The translations under genes and the position numbers were made by a program. Below the pieces are notes generated by a model. It was not told where the DNA came from. It worked only from the letters and a program-made list of their open reading frames with translations, and did not search any database. Positions 10,701 to 22,462 of a DNA stretch of 64,000 bases are shown one piece after another (within the stretch, counting starts at the first letter, position 1; every line of letters begins with the position of its first letter). This DNA is from Serinus canaria (taxonomy: Eukaryota; Chordata; Aves; Passeriformes; Fringillidae), in the NCBI RefSeq assembly GCF_022539315.1, contig NC_066343.1:39819696-39883695 (forward strand), in the 5' to 3' direction.

Positions 10701-11154
10701 TCACTGTCATAGGGAGTGATGCACACACCAGCAAAAAAGAGTGCCTAAAAATGTTATGCTCAGAAGCTTTTGAAATAATCAAGATCATTTTATAGCTGTT
10801 TTAAAACACTCTTCTACAAAACATCTTGTTGGAAAGAAGTATATACTAAGTCCATGAATTTATTTATTAAGAACATGGTATGGGGAAAAAAAACAAACTT
10901 GAAGCCAGTTAAGATGTATTCTTCAGCAGTAGCTGAGAACAGCACCTGGGAAAGGATTAAAATGAAGCATTTCTCAGGGGATTAAACCCAATTGTTTTGA
11001 TGGGTTTGTAGAGGTGTTAGAGGGAACTATAGTGGGTTGCAGTGTAAAGTTGCAGAAAGCTGAAAGGCAAGTACTGATCTCTTCACTCTTGTGACCAGCA
11101 AAAGGACTTGAGGAAACAGCATGGAGCTGAGTTAAATACCAAAAAATAGTTTTT
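7791..11154. other. unique AT-rich sequence
   Basis: No gene or family-level repeat was recognised. A short ATAAATAT-rich patch occurs near 7845-7865, and a 12-base-arm hairpin is listed separately at 10136-10170. Confidence 0.5.
10136..10170. repeat. inverted repeat, 12-base perfect arms
   Basis: TCAGTTGTATGC (10136-10147) and GCATACAACTGA (10159-10170) are exact reverse complements around an 11-base loop. No function is evident. Confidence 0.8.
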
Positions 11155-11357
11155 AACCTTTATGGTTGTTGAGTTCTGGAACAGGCACCCCAGAGAAGTG
11201 ATCACAGCACCAGCCTGACAGAGCTCAAGAAGCACCTGGACGATTCTCCCAGGCACAGGACAACCCAACTCTTGGGTTGTCCTGTGCAGAAGTAGGAGCT
11301 GAACTCGATGGTCCTGTAGGGTCTGTTCCACCTCTGCATATTCTGTGATTCTATGAC
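11155..11357 (+). mobile_element. CR1 LINE, 3' end fragment
   Basis: This is a plus-strand CR1 3' untranslated segment. It contains the typical stretch reading GAACAGGCACCCCAGAGAAG and the terminal block ending ATTCTGTGATTCTATGA at about 11339-11355, the CR1 octamer-type tail. The 5' edge is approximate. A 16-base perfect hairpin lies inside it at 11253-11287, where other CR1 copies I know read differently. Confidence 0.9.
11253..11287. repeat. hairpin inside the CR1 tail, 16-base perfect arms
   Basis: GCACAGGACAACCCAA (11253-11268) pairs exactly with TTGGGTTGTCCTGTGC (11272-11287) around the loop CTC. The right arm is normal CR1 sequence, while the left arm departs from the usual CR1 text. 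This suggests a local templated inversion of the right arm. Confidence 0.8.
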
Positions 11358-13684
11358 TACATAATTTCATGTTACATGCTGTGAGTGCACTTATGTGATG
11401 CATTATGGTCAATACCTTGGGGAATGAGGGAGAGGGGCAAAAGGTCTAAACCGAAAAATTATTACACAAAGATCTCTTGTTAAAGACTTTTAGTATTTTT
11501 TGTTTTCCTCATGGGCGTACCGGGGAAAAAAAGGACATCTGATTCCAGAAGTAGGGCAAATCATGACATTGTTACATATGCTCTGTTGCTAACAACAAAG
11601 ATACAGACTTTCACTGACTTTCATTTGGTGAGGCTGGGAAGGGCTCTTCCTGTTTTACTTGGACAAAATTTTGATGAAAATTTTGATAAGCATCCTGCCT
11701 TTTTTAACCTACTTGTTACTATGGAAGATAACCTTTGCTATCTCCAGCAGGCTGAAATGTGGAAAGTTGGGGTTTGGGTTTTTATTTGAGAGAAGCATGG
11801 AAGGCACTGGTACCAGCCCTTGACAATAAAGTCAAAACTCTGAAAGATTTAATGGAAAGGGATTTTAATGGCAATTCTTATCGTGTGAGAAAGAATTTGC
11901 TTGATTATTTGGTTGATCACCTGGGAAACAATCAGTAGGTAGATGGATAATGGCAGGAATTTTCCAGCCTTGTTTATGATGAAAGTCTGGGCTAGTTCAC
12001 AAAATCTTCTTGCTTTTCTTCTTTGTAGGATCAGGCAACTTGGTTCAGCAGTTTTGGTGAGAGAATCTTAGAAACTTCAATTTCACATAAGTGAAAAGGC
12101 ATTATTTTTGTCCCAGTAAAGAAAGTTTTTCCAAAGGAAATATTTGGTTTGCTCATACTTTTCACACTTTTGGGATTATTTGGTCAGTTCTATTTTTTGA
12201 TTCATATGCTGCAGAAGAAAACAGTCTCTACCCCGTTTATATTTCACTAGCTCCTCTCAGAAGCACTACCTAGGCTAAATCACACAGAGATTTTGAATAC
12301 TTGAGCTACTGCTGGAAACACTGCATTTTATATCAAGCTGCTTCAATTTTTATTGATGAAACAACAAAGTACTTTTGCTGTCAGTTAAAATGTGTGTGGT
12401 ATCTGAGAAATGTATTGACTTAAAAAATAGGAAGCACTCAAAGAGCCTAATGATGTTTGGCTGCCTGTCTTATTCTAAATACTATGAAACCATGAATCCT
12501 TCTCAAGGCTGCTAGTCATACTTAATTCTGTTCAATCTCTAGTAAAGAAAAGCCCATTTGGATTTGTGCAAGATTTTCCTCTCTAACTTTATCCTTATCC
12601 ATGAACCTCTTCCCACTCCTCAGTCCTTCATTTATCAAGCATCAGGCTTCATCTTGCCTCCCTTTATATATCAGTTTTGGAATATGAGACACTTTTCTCT
12701 GGAGAAGAGGTAATAGGGAAAATTGTATTTTGTATCTCTCAATCATGTTGTGGTATTCTGCTGAAACTTCTCTTTTCCTGTATCTCTTCATTCCTTTCCT
12801 TCTTTCCTGTGCATTATTAACATTGCCCCTAAATTATTTACTGTAGCTCGTAAAATATCATTAGTGAGAGTCGTTTCACTGGTGAGGAGAACAACAAACT
12901 AGCTTGCAGAGGATGGAAGGAGAGCGAGAGAAGAAAAAGCAGTCAGGCTAAGGAAATTTCAATGATGAAAGGGAGTAGATGGTAGAAGCTTGAGACAGGC
13001 GAGAGGCAATTGGGAGAAAGGACTGGAGTATGGACAGTAGTGCTGAAGAGAAGCTGTGGATTAAAGAGGGAACTTGTAGTGACATTACAGAGCAAAATCA
13101 AAGGAATTGAACTTGTTTGAAAATAGGAGCACTGATGTAAAAGGCCATTACAATACATCCAGTGAGTTGATGATATTGACTGCAACAGAAGTTGGATTTG
13201 TTAAGAAAAATCCTGAAAGTAATCTGAGAAAGACAGAGCTGATGCAAATGTATAGGGTGCTTTTTGTTGGAATATGTAGAAAAATAGATCTTGATAGAGT
13301 TTAAAAGTACTCATAGGTGGCTTGCAGAGGAAGAAGGAATGAAGATAACAGGAAGAGCAAATTTTTGGAAAATAATAATTGAGGGAAAAGTTCCTAGAAG
13401 AAAGATAAACAACTGACTGTGAAAACTTCAGTGAGACTTTAAACAGTCTTGAGACTTTAGACAGAAGCTATAGGACATCAAAATATACATTCATGAAGGA
13501 GAGAAATAGAAATTATAGGAGACAATAGAAGAGATAATAATCTTTAAATTATAAATGCAAAAACTGAATTAAATAGGAGGAATAGAAATTACTTTTTGTC
13601 ACATTTAGTGATAAAATGTATTTCAAAAATATGGAAATGTCTGAATGTTTTAGGATGACTGAAATATATAATATATCTATATAA
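11358..13684. other. unique sequence, nothing recognised
   Basis: Open frames up to 92 codons (for example 11511-11789 on the plus strand) show no motif I recognise and are compatible with chance. The stretch is AT-rich throughout. Confidence 0.5.
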
Positions 13685-14311
13685 TGATACTTGTATCCCC
13701 AATCTGTTCTGCTAATGCTGGAAATTAAGTTTTGCACCCTTAAGACTGGTTCTGAGAAGGAAGCAGGGGAGAGAAGAAGCCTGCAGTTTGTTATCAGAAA
13801 CTGCACTTTCTCCCCTTCATCCTTCCCCTGGACTGCATTGTCTGCAGCACGGACAGTGGGACAGAGCTCTCTGCTTTTAGCTAGTTTTAGCTAGCTGAGG
13901 CAGAGAAGTTCCCTGGACTGCAGTTCTTAGTTTTCTTGGAACTATTCAAACCTGCTCTGGACTGAACACCCAGAAAAACATCAGGAGCTTGCACCTGTGG
14001 CCCACCAGGGCCTCTGACACAGCATTTTCCAGCACCAGAGGGACTGATAAGAGACTCAGCAAGCTAAGCTACACCACACTACAAGGACTTTCTGAATTTG
14101 CCATCTTTTTATAACAGCGAGAAGTTTTATCATTTAATATTATTAAATTTTTATGCTTGTGAATACTTTGCTTGTTAAAGAAACAGTTTCTTCCATTTTT
14201 TCCTAAAAGAAATCCTTTCCTCCCCCAGCTGGGGGGAGGGGCCATTTAAATTTGTTTTCTGGAGGGCCCCCTTTTGGAGGTTTTCTTCCAAATTTGCCCT
14301 AAACCAGGACA
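13685..14311 (+). mobile_element. solo LTR, ERVL-like avian endogenous retrovirus
   Basis: The sequence matches the layout of a common passerine LTR family that I know by its features. These are the segment around 13858-13912 (GGGACAGAGCTCTCTGCTTT, then GCTAGCTGAGGCAGAGA), a TATA-like TTTTTATAAC at 14106-14115, a T-rich stretch with a degraded poly(A) signal near 14172-14185, a GGGGGGAGGGGCC block near 14232-14244, and the end GCCCTAAACCAGGACA at 14296-14311. The right end is well defined by the terminal CA. The left end (TGATAC at 13685) is approximate. I saw no matching target-site duplication and no internal retroviral sequence beside it, so this is a solo LTR. Group assignment is from memory. 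Confidence 0.75.
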
Positions 14312-17032
14312 CTGAAATAATAAGAACCTTTTCCCCCACTCTATTGATGATTTTTCCACTAGGATTTGAGGCCACCCATATCTTCTCCTTTAGTGTTATT
14401 TTGTACCTCCAAGGTATCTTCTACACCTTTAGCTGAAAAACCAATTTGACATATTTTTAGTTTTGTACTTTTTTACATCAGGCCATGTTTTAGAAGCAAT
14501 GTTTAGCATCTTTTCTGGGTACTAGCAGGCAGCTGCTCTAAAGCTATCCTATTCTCAGGCTAAGACATGAGAAGTACATTTTCCAAGCTGCATACAATTA
14601 CAAAATGTGTAAATCCATTTATTCACTAATAGGGTTTATCCTTAGCTCCCTGTGCACAGCTTTGCAAATTTACTTACAAATGACCATACTGTAAAATTCG
14701 GGCTACTCCTGAGGGATAACTGTCTTTTTTTTTCCCTCAGTAGGTAATTAATACTTAGATAAGTAACACATTTGGATTGCAAGTACCTATTCATTTCAAA
14801 ACCTGGCATGCTTTAAAGGGACACCTTCACTGAATCTTTGTTAAACTGCAGCAGTCTAATCCTTTTTGCCCTCCTCTGGCAGGTTTACCATGGAACTTAA
14901 TACTGTACTTTTATGGGATTACGCCTCAGAATTGGATGTTGAGGGACTGCACATGGATGCTTCATAGGAAATGGCAAATTAAAGGATGAGAATCCAAGTG
15001 TGTCATTCTTATTATTAAAAAATCGCATTTAATAGATAGTTTTAGATAATTTTCTGTATTTAAAAAAATATATGAAAACAAACCCAAACCCCAAATAAAT
15101 AGAAATTATTTTATTATGATTTATTTTAACATAGTCATAAAAAATGGAAATTGCATTTATTTGCCCCAACACCCAATTTGGTCCCAAAGGTGGAATCTTT
15201 TATGGGAATATCTGCATGTCTGCTTGAGAAGATTTAGTGGGAACTACTGTAATAGTACATAAATAATATGGACAGACAGACTTTAAATGAAACTTTGTCT
15301 GTAAGCACTTAAAAGGCGAGTGCCAAAAGATTTCACATTACAATGTTCAGAACAGCACCCAGAAAACAAAACAGTGAATGTTTTGAGTTTAAATTGGAGG
15401 AGTATCCTTGGAGACAAGATTTTGAACAAATGACCCATCATTGTAGCAATATTCTGCTAATCCATTAGTGGGCAGACAAGCAGACCAAAAATGAAGCCAT
15501 TTGCCAGTGGGGAATGATAGTTTGATTGTTACGACAGATGACATTTTTATTTCACAACAGTAACAAGTTCCTGCAAATGTTTCAATATAACTTTTTTCTA
15601 TTTTGTGCATGGTTTGGTAGCAAGACAAACAAAAAAAAGTTCAAGATTAATTGAGGGTGCTTTGAATTGGCTTCTTTTCATTTGAGTAAAAATTATAGCA
15701 TTAGCTGAATATTCCTGGAGAGCTCTCCATTTTTACCACCTTCCAGAAAAGTTGCTTCAGAAACTCTATCTTTTGTTTTAAACTTTGTAAAAAATTAAAT
15801 TATAAAACTTAGAGATAGAACAGAGCTGCTTCTTCCCTGTGTAAAAACTCAGGGAATTTATGCCTTGACACAAAAGTCAGCCTAATATCATATTATCAAT
15901 GCAGATATCTCCACACAACTAGGTATTTCAGAAGCTTTGTGGCAGAAGGCTGTTGATAAGTGATGCATAATCAATGAGCTGAGGATAATGAATTTAGTGT
16001 TGGTCAATGTTCTTACATTCCTGAAAGTAATGAGAGGGCTTTTTTACTGTTCATTTGAAATAATGGAGAGGTTGGTAGCTCTGTCTCTGAAATTATTGGT
16101 TTAGAGCACAAAAGCATCTTCAAGATCATTTGTGGTAAACATGTATGGAACAATCTCCAGACTAATGTGCTGAAAGGCTGAAATTTTGGTCTTGGTAATG
16201 GACATGTGATAATAAGGAATTAATACCCTGTGAATTTAAAAATTATATATTTGGTTAGTTAAGTGGTAACTTAGAAAAACTAAAATGTGTTTTTATGCTT
16301 CAGGAAACATTAAACATCTTGATTTGAAACACATAAAAGCTTCTCAAAAAAACCCAGAATAATCTAAAGGATCTTGTAAGCTTCTAGATGCTTAAAGTTT
16401 TTAGTCAAAACTATTAATTACCTGTAGTTTTATTTTGCCTCTAAGTTTAAAAGTCATGGCTACAAACTTTTGCTGAAGCACACTTTTATTTTTTCTTTTT
16501 TTATCTTATCTACTTGTCATTCAGTACTTGGGAATATGAACATGGAGACAGAATGAAGTAAATAGTTTCTTTAAATACTCTTTAAATTCTTTAGATACTC
16601 TTTAAATACTCCTTATAGCACTCAGGGAAATAGGTAACAAAACTCCTGCTGGCTTCAGTGAAGGAGAAATGCTACAAACCCCAGCAATCTGTATGCCATG
16701 CACACATGGACTTTGAAGTAGAATAAAGATTATAGGTTGAAAAGTAAGCAGAGGTCTGTCATAAGAAGAGTCTAACAACACAGCTATAGACTTAAGAACA
16801 AAATATGACCAGTGTTAAAAAGTTTTGAGAGACATGGAGATGTGTTGTCCTGCAATTCTAGCAAAAAAGAAATCACTTTTCAATTGATTGATATAAATAT
16901 GATAAAGAACATACAGAAGATTTATTTATTTCTGAGCATAGTTAGCAGCTTTGAAATGGAAGGTACCCTAGGAGGATGGAAGGATAGTTCATGGATGGTT
17001 CATGCCTTACTTGAAAAGTAATCCGTGCTGTA
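14312..17032. other. unique AT-rich sequence
   Basis: It contains a short tandem patch of TCTTTAAATAC-like units at 16568-16609. No genes or family-level repeats were recognised. Confidence 0.5.
16568..16609. repeat. short tandem repeat, about 11-base unit, four degenerate copies
   Basis: The units read TCTTTAAATAC, TCTTTAAATTC, TTTAGATAC and TCTTTAAATAC in sequence. Confidence 0.7.
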
Positions 17033-17073
17033 TTAACAACAACAACATCAACAACAAAAACAACAACAACAAC
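17033..17073. repeat. (CAA)n-rich microsatellite, interrupted
   Basis: This is a run of AAC/CAA triplets with a few interruptions (ATC, extra A). It sits about 65 bases left of the perfect hairpin at 17139. Confidence 0.85.
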
Positions 17074-17138
17074 ATGCCACTTTCCAAACAATTATTTGTA
17101 AAGGAGTATCCTCACCAAGAAAGAAGAATAATTTCCTC

Positions 17139-17235
17139 TTTTTTTCCTTCTTTATCCTATGAGATTTTGTCCTTATTGTGATATTCACAATATCACAATA
17201 AGGACAAAATCTCATAGGATAAAGAAGGAAAAAAA
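17139..17235. repeat. perfect long hairpin: 47-base arms, 3-base loop
   Basis: Arms 17139-17185 and 17189-17235 are exact reverse complements around the loop CAC (17186-17188). The left arm runs from a T tract through TTTATCCTATGAGATTTTG to GTGATATT. Pairing stops cleanly at 17138/17236, although a further CCTC/GAGG match can be made with a gap. Not one mismatch occurs in 47 pairs, so the structure is very young, maintained by conversion, selected, or a foldback artefact of sequencing or assembly. Length suits a small-RNA precursor or a miniature inverted-repeat element, but I see no target-site duplication and no promoter. Confidence 0.95.
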
Positions 17236-19787
17236 AGTCACAGAGGAAGTAGTATTTTGGCAATTAACATCACTGTTTTGTAGACTCTTTCAAGGAGAAA
17301 AGAAAAAGCAAATGGGCCGCTTACTTCTCAATGAAGGCAGACATCATAACATTTTATATAATTGAAAATAGAATAACACAGATGCTCCTGAGAGGCTGCA
17401 ACTTTTAAAATCATTATTTTTATACATGCATATAAGAATATATAGATATAGACACATATATTCATAATATTATATGTGTTTTGGTTCAGTCTTCACAATA
17501 AAAAATAGAACAAAATCAAATATGATAGAGGTAGAATAACACAACAGAATAAGCAATGTTGGCTTGTGGGAAAACAGGTAAATGGCAGCTGAACAATGAA
17601 AGCTCCAAGACTTTCATCAGTTCTCCTCTAGACAAAGTGCAAGAGTCTTCAGAGCTTATGAAAAGCACAGCATGGAATCATCTTTACATGTGCTCATTTA
17701 TTTTAAACTTGTTTTTGAAATCACTGTGACAATTCTGTGCAGAGAAATGAATGCCATTTTGAGGTATGACCCTGAAATAAATGGGAAAGATTTGTCTGAA
17801 GCTGCTGTGAACTGCACAACATGAAAATCTATGTGTCTCCAGTTGTGAGAGCTCAACAGTAGTATATTTATCTAGAATATCTAATGCTATGGGCAGCAGG
17901 TTGTGCTGGATGCTGGATGGCATAAAGCAGCTGCACAGATATCCTGGAGTCCCAAAATGGTGAGATTTTTCTAGGAGAAAACACAATGGCATGTCAAATC
18001 CCACAGAAATGAGAGCATTTAACACTCTCTTTAATGAGTCTGTTCTCTATTCCACAAGGTACTCTTTTAATACAAGACTGAAAGAGGATTGCCTGTACCA
18101 TTGAAGTGGCCCTCGTGTCAACTCCACATAAGCTCTGATACTTCTTTGGGATTTTTTGCTGTTGTTTGAAACTTTCAGTCAAGAAGGAAGTGGTATATTA
18201 TACTGGTGAGAACTGAGAGAATTCATTGAGCTCAATGCCTGCTTGCTGCATTAATAAAAATCAAATGAAAAAAGCAATCTGATTAAATTATGTGTGCTTT
18301 TTCCTATGCCAGTGGAGCTTAACTAAGCAAACAGAAGCAGTGAAGTAAATCAGTGTTGGTTTATTAAAGATCAGAATTCAATATCTCAATAGTTGAAGAG
18401 CTTATGCACCAGTGTTCTCACTGTTTAGCTTTCCTATGTAAAGAAAGTAAACACAGTGGCACTGTGGGACTCTTGTTAGAGAAGTGACACATAGAAAAGC
18501 CTAGTTTTCTTTCAAGGAAGATGCTGCTTTGTCTACTTGTACTTCTTGTCTTTCCCAAAAGATTGTAATGAAAAAAAATCATAATACAGCTTGCTGTTGG
18601 TGTTGTAATAGAGGTGTTATCCTTTAGATATTCAGGGCTTGCAGATAGAAATGTACCTCAGCTCAGCTTCTTTTCATTTTATACTCTCATCTGCACAAAT
18701 AGATTCCTCTTCACATTGATCTTATAGCACCATCAAGAGAGCTACCCTTTGCAGTCAGGAAAAAATCAAGGATGTTTAATCTAGTTTTTAGGACTCTCAA
18801 AGTTTATACATCACAACAATGTACTTTCAGTGTTAGTGCACTCATAGATCTCCAGAAGAGTTTGTTGTAGTCTCAGGGTGGAAAAGCTGTCAGCTAACTC
18901 CTTCAACCTAACTCCCTAATCAAAGAAAGACTTGGCTTCTGAAAATTTAGAAAATCAAAATACCTTCTACTCATTACTGGGATTGGTTGATGGTTTATGG
19001 TCAAATCAAGTACAGACTAAGTATTTCAAATGTCCTTTTATACCTGCCTCACACTCTCATTCCCAAGAGGCGCAAAGTTTACAGACATTAACAATTAGAA
19101 AATTTCATTTTCTTTGCTGTTCATTGCTTCATGCTTCAAAATTTGAAGGGATTAGTAAAGACTATGTGGGTGGTGACAGACAGCCTTTAAGTTATTTGCT
19201 GGGATAAGAGTTAGGTTTGAGCCATATATTTCACAGAAACTATCTCTTTCTTTAAATAATTGATTTCCAGAAATCTAGGATAAAAGCCACATCTTATAAA
19301 ATAGATACAAAAGGGTAATCTTCAGAGCCGCCTGGAAATTTTCTAATAAAGCAGAATTCTTGGTGTCCTGGGGAGCCATGTGGTCTAATGAGACAGGGTC
19401 ACCTGCAGCTTCTGTCCAGGCATGTCACATGAGAGACCTGCCCTCAAAGTGTCAGCTGCTGAAAAATTAGGCTGTTCTACTAGCAATAATAAAAGAAGAA
19501 ATATTATTGACAGAGAACAAATACAAGGAAATAAGTGAATATGAAATTATTCTTTCTTCCTGGCTTGTGGGAAAAGTTGTAACTTTTTTTTTCAGCCCAG
19601 CTAATAATAAAATTATAGAGAAAATAAAGTTTTCCTTTGAAAACCTGACTGAAATTTTTGTGGATTAAAATGCATTAATGAGGGATGGTGACTTTCAGAA
19701 CAGAAGAATTCAAAGAATGAATTCTCCTCCTCTAAGCTTCATTGGCATGTGGGGACAAAAGTACAGACTTCAAGTTTCTTCCTGCAG
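17236..19787. other. unique AT-rich sequence
   Basis: There is a TATA-rich patch near 17415-17475. No genes or repeat families were recognised. Frames near 17684-18025 (minus) and 18932-19207 (plus) lack recognisable motifs. Confidence 0.5.
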
Positions 19788-19970
19788 GCTGCAAAGAATT
19801 TGAGAATGATAATGAAAGATGAGACTGCTGTTAATGGTGCAAGTCCTGTGTGGCAAGGGAATCTGTCTGATGAGCTGTCTAAATGTGCAGAGGTCAGAAA
19901 GCACAGAGTCAAAGAAAAAGTGAGAGTGATGAAGGAGCAGATAGCCCAGCTTGCATCTCATTCTCCAAAG
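19788..19970 (+). CDS. candidate coding exon, 61 codons
   Basis: A pyrimidine-rich tract ending TTCCTGCAG (to 19787) precedes 183 open bases that end AAAG before GTACAG (19971). The length is a multiple of three with codon-aligned ends. The peptide begins AAKNLRMIMKDETAVNG and ends QIAQLASHSPK. Its second half is charged and basic (RKHRVKEKVRVMKEQ) and would suit an alpha-helix or short coiled coil. I do not recognise the family. The acceptor is good, but the donor is only fair (CA at positions 4-5). It could instead be an exon-like relic. I found no convincing partner exons nearby, which is not surprising given avian intron lengths. Confidence 0.35.
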
Positions 19971-21669
19971 GTACAGGTGTTGCTCTGCTGTCATTGTGCA
20001 CAATGTTGGTGAGACCTTTTATACTGAAATTTGTTTGCAGTGAAGTCTTCGTATTGTTTTAACAAGTGGCCACCATGTTTGCAGAGAACAGGGAGTATGG
20101 GCATTTCTATTAGAATATGAAAACACAAGTTAATATCTCCTTACCTGTTCTGTGCTAAACCTAAATTGGCATTCAATTCAATTCAATTCAATTCAATTCA
20201 ATTCAATTCAATTCAATTCAATTCAATTCAATTCAATTCAATTCAATTCAATTCAATTCAATTCAATTCAATTCAATTCAATTCATTGAATTTAAGGTCA
20301 GTTTTTAGTCTTAAATTAAAAATCATACCAGACCTCATCTTGCTAATTCAGACCTCTCTGGGATTTTGAAGACACCAATAAAGTCTCAGTAGTTCTTTCA
20401 TGGAAGTATGTGAAGAAAGCTAAGTGAAAATCTCACTTGAACACTAGGAAACCTTTAAAATAACAGAAAATATTAGATTGGCAGTTATTTTCTGATTAAC
20501 CCTTAAAAGAAGATATGCTTTTTTCCTTGGATGCTAGAAAGTATCCAAGCTATCTAACCTGATTTACTTTTTGGTCAGGGTTAGAATTCTTGCTATCTAT
20601 GAAAAGGAGAGGGAGCAGTCAGCATTACTGACTCTATGTGTGGATTTAGTGGCTAAGTGCCAATATAGAAATTTTACTAGGTTCTGGGTTGAAACATTAA
20701 GACTATTAAAGACGAAAAAATTCAAAATCTAGCTTGGTCAGGGGAGGTCATGGACATGATTTATATTTATTTTAAGCTGCCTTCTCAGTACAAGGATGGT
20801 TCTTTTGGTAGCACCTGTTCTCATTGAGAAGTCTGTATGTTCAATCCCCTTAGTAGAAGCTGGGCTTGAACCCAGTGCTGACTCTACAAGCCATTAATAA
20901 GTAATTTCTTGCTGGTTTGTAGCCACATTGACCTTTAGCTGAGATGCTGGAATCCTCTGGCCAATATTACCCCCTCCTGCTTAACTGGCACTGTATAAAA
21001 TGTGTTTCCAAGGGAATGTACAACAGCACCCATGGTCGCCTGCAATATTAACACAGCAAAAGGAGTATGTAATTTATTCCTCTGAAAAATGAATGCATAA
21101 TAAAAGCCAGCATAAGAAATCACTTTCTGCAAGGATTATGATGATTGCAAGTAGAGAGATAATAGTCTATTTGAACAGTGCTTCCTTCATCCAATAAACA
21201 ATTTTGGTTTTATATGAAAGTCTTAGTGATGTATTTAGATGGCATCATAGCCCACCTTTTATTAACATTCAAGTTTATCTTTTTTGTTGAGGCAAATTAA
21301 TCCTGTTATTAAAATTCATTGTAAATAGTAAGCTGTTAATATAGCAACAAGATATATTTCACCTCACTATATGACAGAGTGAACTTGATTGGTGAAGCCA
21401 CCATTTCCATCCAATTTAACTTCAATAATTTCCTGAAACTGTTGAAATTAGTTTTACTTTTAAAATTAGTATGATGGCGTGAAAGAAAAGACAAATCACT
21501 TAAATGCATGACACTTGAAAGGGCTGTATTAGGACAATGCACTGGCAGACCACTAATAATGTAAGGAAGTAGGTTACCGGGTTTTGTGTATTTTTAGAAC
21601 TATTATTTAGGATGAAACCCATCATGTAATTATTTTACCAAACATCAATGCCTAGAGTGTTGTGCAGTC
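19971..21669. other. unique sequence around the ATTCA array
   Basis: Apart from the ATTCA microsatellite, nothing was recognised. A stretch near 20830-20880 faintly recalls a tRNA-type T-arm but does not fold convincingly. Confidence 0.5.
20171..20285. repeat. (ATTCA)23 pentanucleotide microsatellite
   Basis: This is 115 bases of perfect ATTCA repeats without interruption. On the plus strand every frame is open (a 15-base period coding I-Q-F-N-S), and the complement contains TGA every third unit. Copy number is likely polymorphic. Confidence 0.98.
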
Positions 21670-22462
21670 CTTTATAAGGGCCCTGACAGGATGGAGATAT
21701 GGGCAGAAAAGAACTGTCTGAAATTCAACCGAGGCAAAAGCAGGGTCCTGCACTGGGGAGGAAGAACCCCAGGCACCAGCACAGGCTGGGGCAGATGTGT
21801 TGGAAAGCAGCTCTGAGGAGAAGGACCTCAGGATACCAGTGGACAACAAGCTGTCCATGAGCCAGCAGTGTGCCCTGGTGGCCAAGGCCAATGGTGTCCT
21901 GGGGTGCACTGGGAAGAGCAGTGGCAGCAGGTTGGGAGAGGGGTTCCTGCCCTTTTATCAGCCCTGGTGGGGCAGATCTGGAGTGCTGTGTCCAGTTCTG
22001 GGCTCCTCAGGACAAGAGAGATGGGGGTCCTGGAGTGGGTGCAGCAGAGAATGACTAAGATGGTTGTGGGACTGGAGCATCATCTCTCTTATGAGGAAAG
22101 GCTGAGGGAGCTGTTTAACTTTGAGAAGAGTCAGCTGAGAGACAAGAGACCTTATCACTGTCTCTGAGTATCTGAAGGGAGGGTGTTGAGGATGGATTCA
22201 GGCTCTGCTTGGTGGTGCTGAGCAATAAGACAAGAGACAAAGGACAGAAACTGATACACAGAAGTTCCACACAGATGTGAGAAAGAACTTCCTTAATGTG
22301 CTTGTGACCACACTGCGATAGATTGCCCAGACAAACTGTGGAATGACCTTTATTGGAGACATTTAGGAACTCTCTGGATGTCATCCTGTGCACTAGAATG
22401 GACCTGGTGGTGCAGGGAGTTTGGACCAGCTGAACACTTTTCAACCTGACCCATTCTGTGAT
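21670..22462 (+). mobile_element. CR1 LINE, 5'-truncated copy
   Basis: This is a plus-strand CR1 covering the end of ORF2 and the 3' untranslated region. Recognisable blocks include AAATTCAACCGAGGCAAAAG near 21721-21740 (the K-FN-GK segment), GACAACAAGCTGTCCATGAG near 21841-21860, a GTGCAGCAGAGAATGACTAA segment near 22039-22058 (QQR-T-M), and a tail CCATTCTGTGATC at 22451-22463. The frame is broken repeatedly, so it is inactive. The left edge is approximate. Confidence 0.92.

Noticed and set aside
20166..20369. Repeat peptide frame over the ATTCA array
   Set aside because: The frame exists only because ATTCA repeats lack plus-strand stops; it is a microsatellite, not a gene.
20828..20885. 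tRNA-like or SINE-like stretch
   Set aside because: A T-arm-like segment (TTCAATCCC) is present, but no D-arm or anticodon stem could be folded and no tail or duplications were seen.
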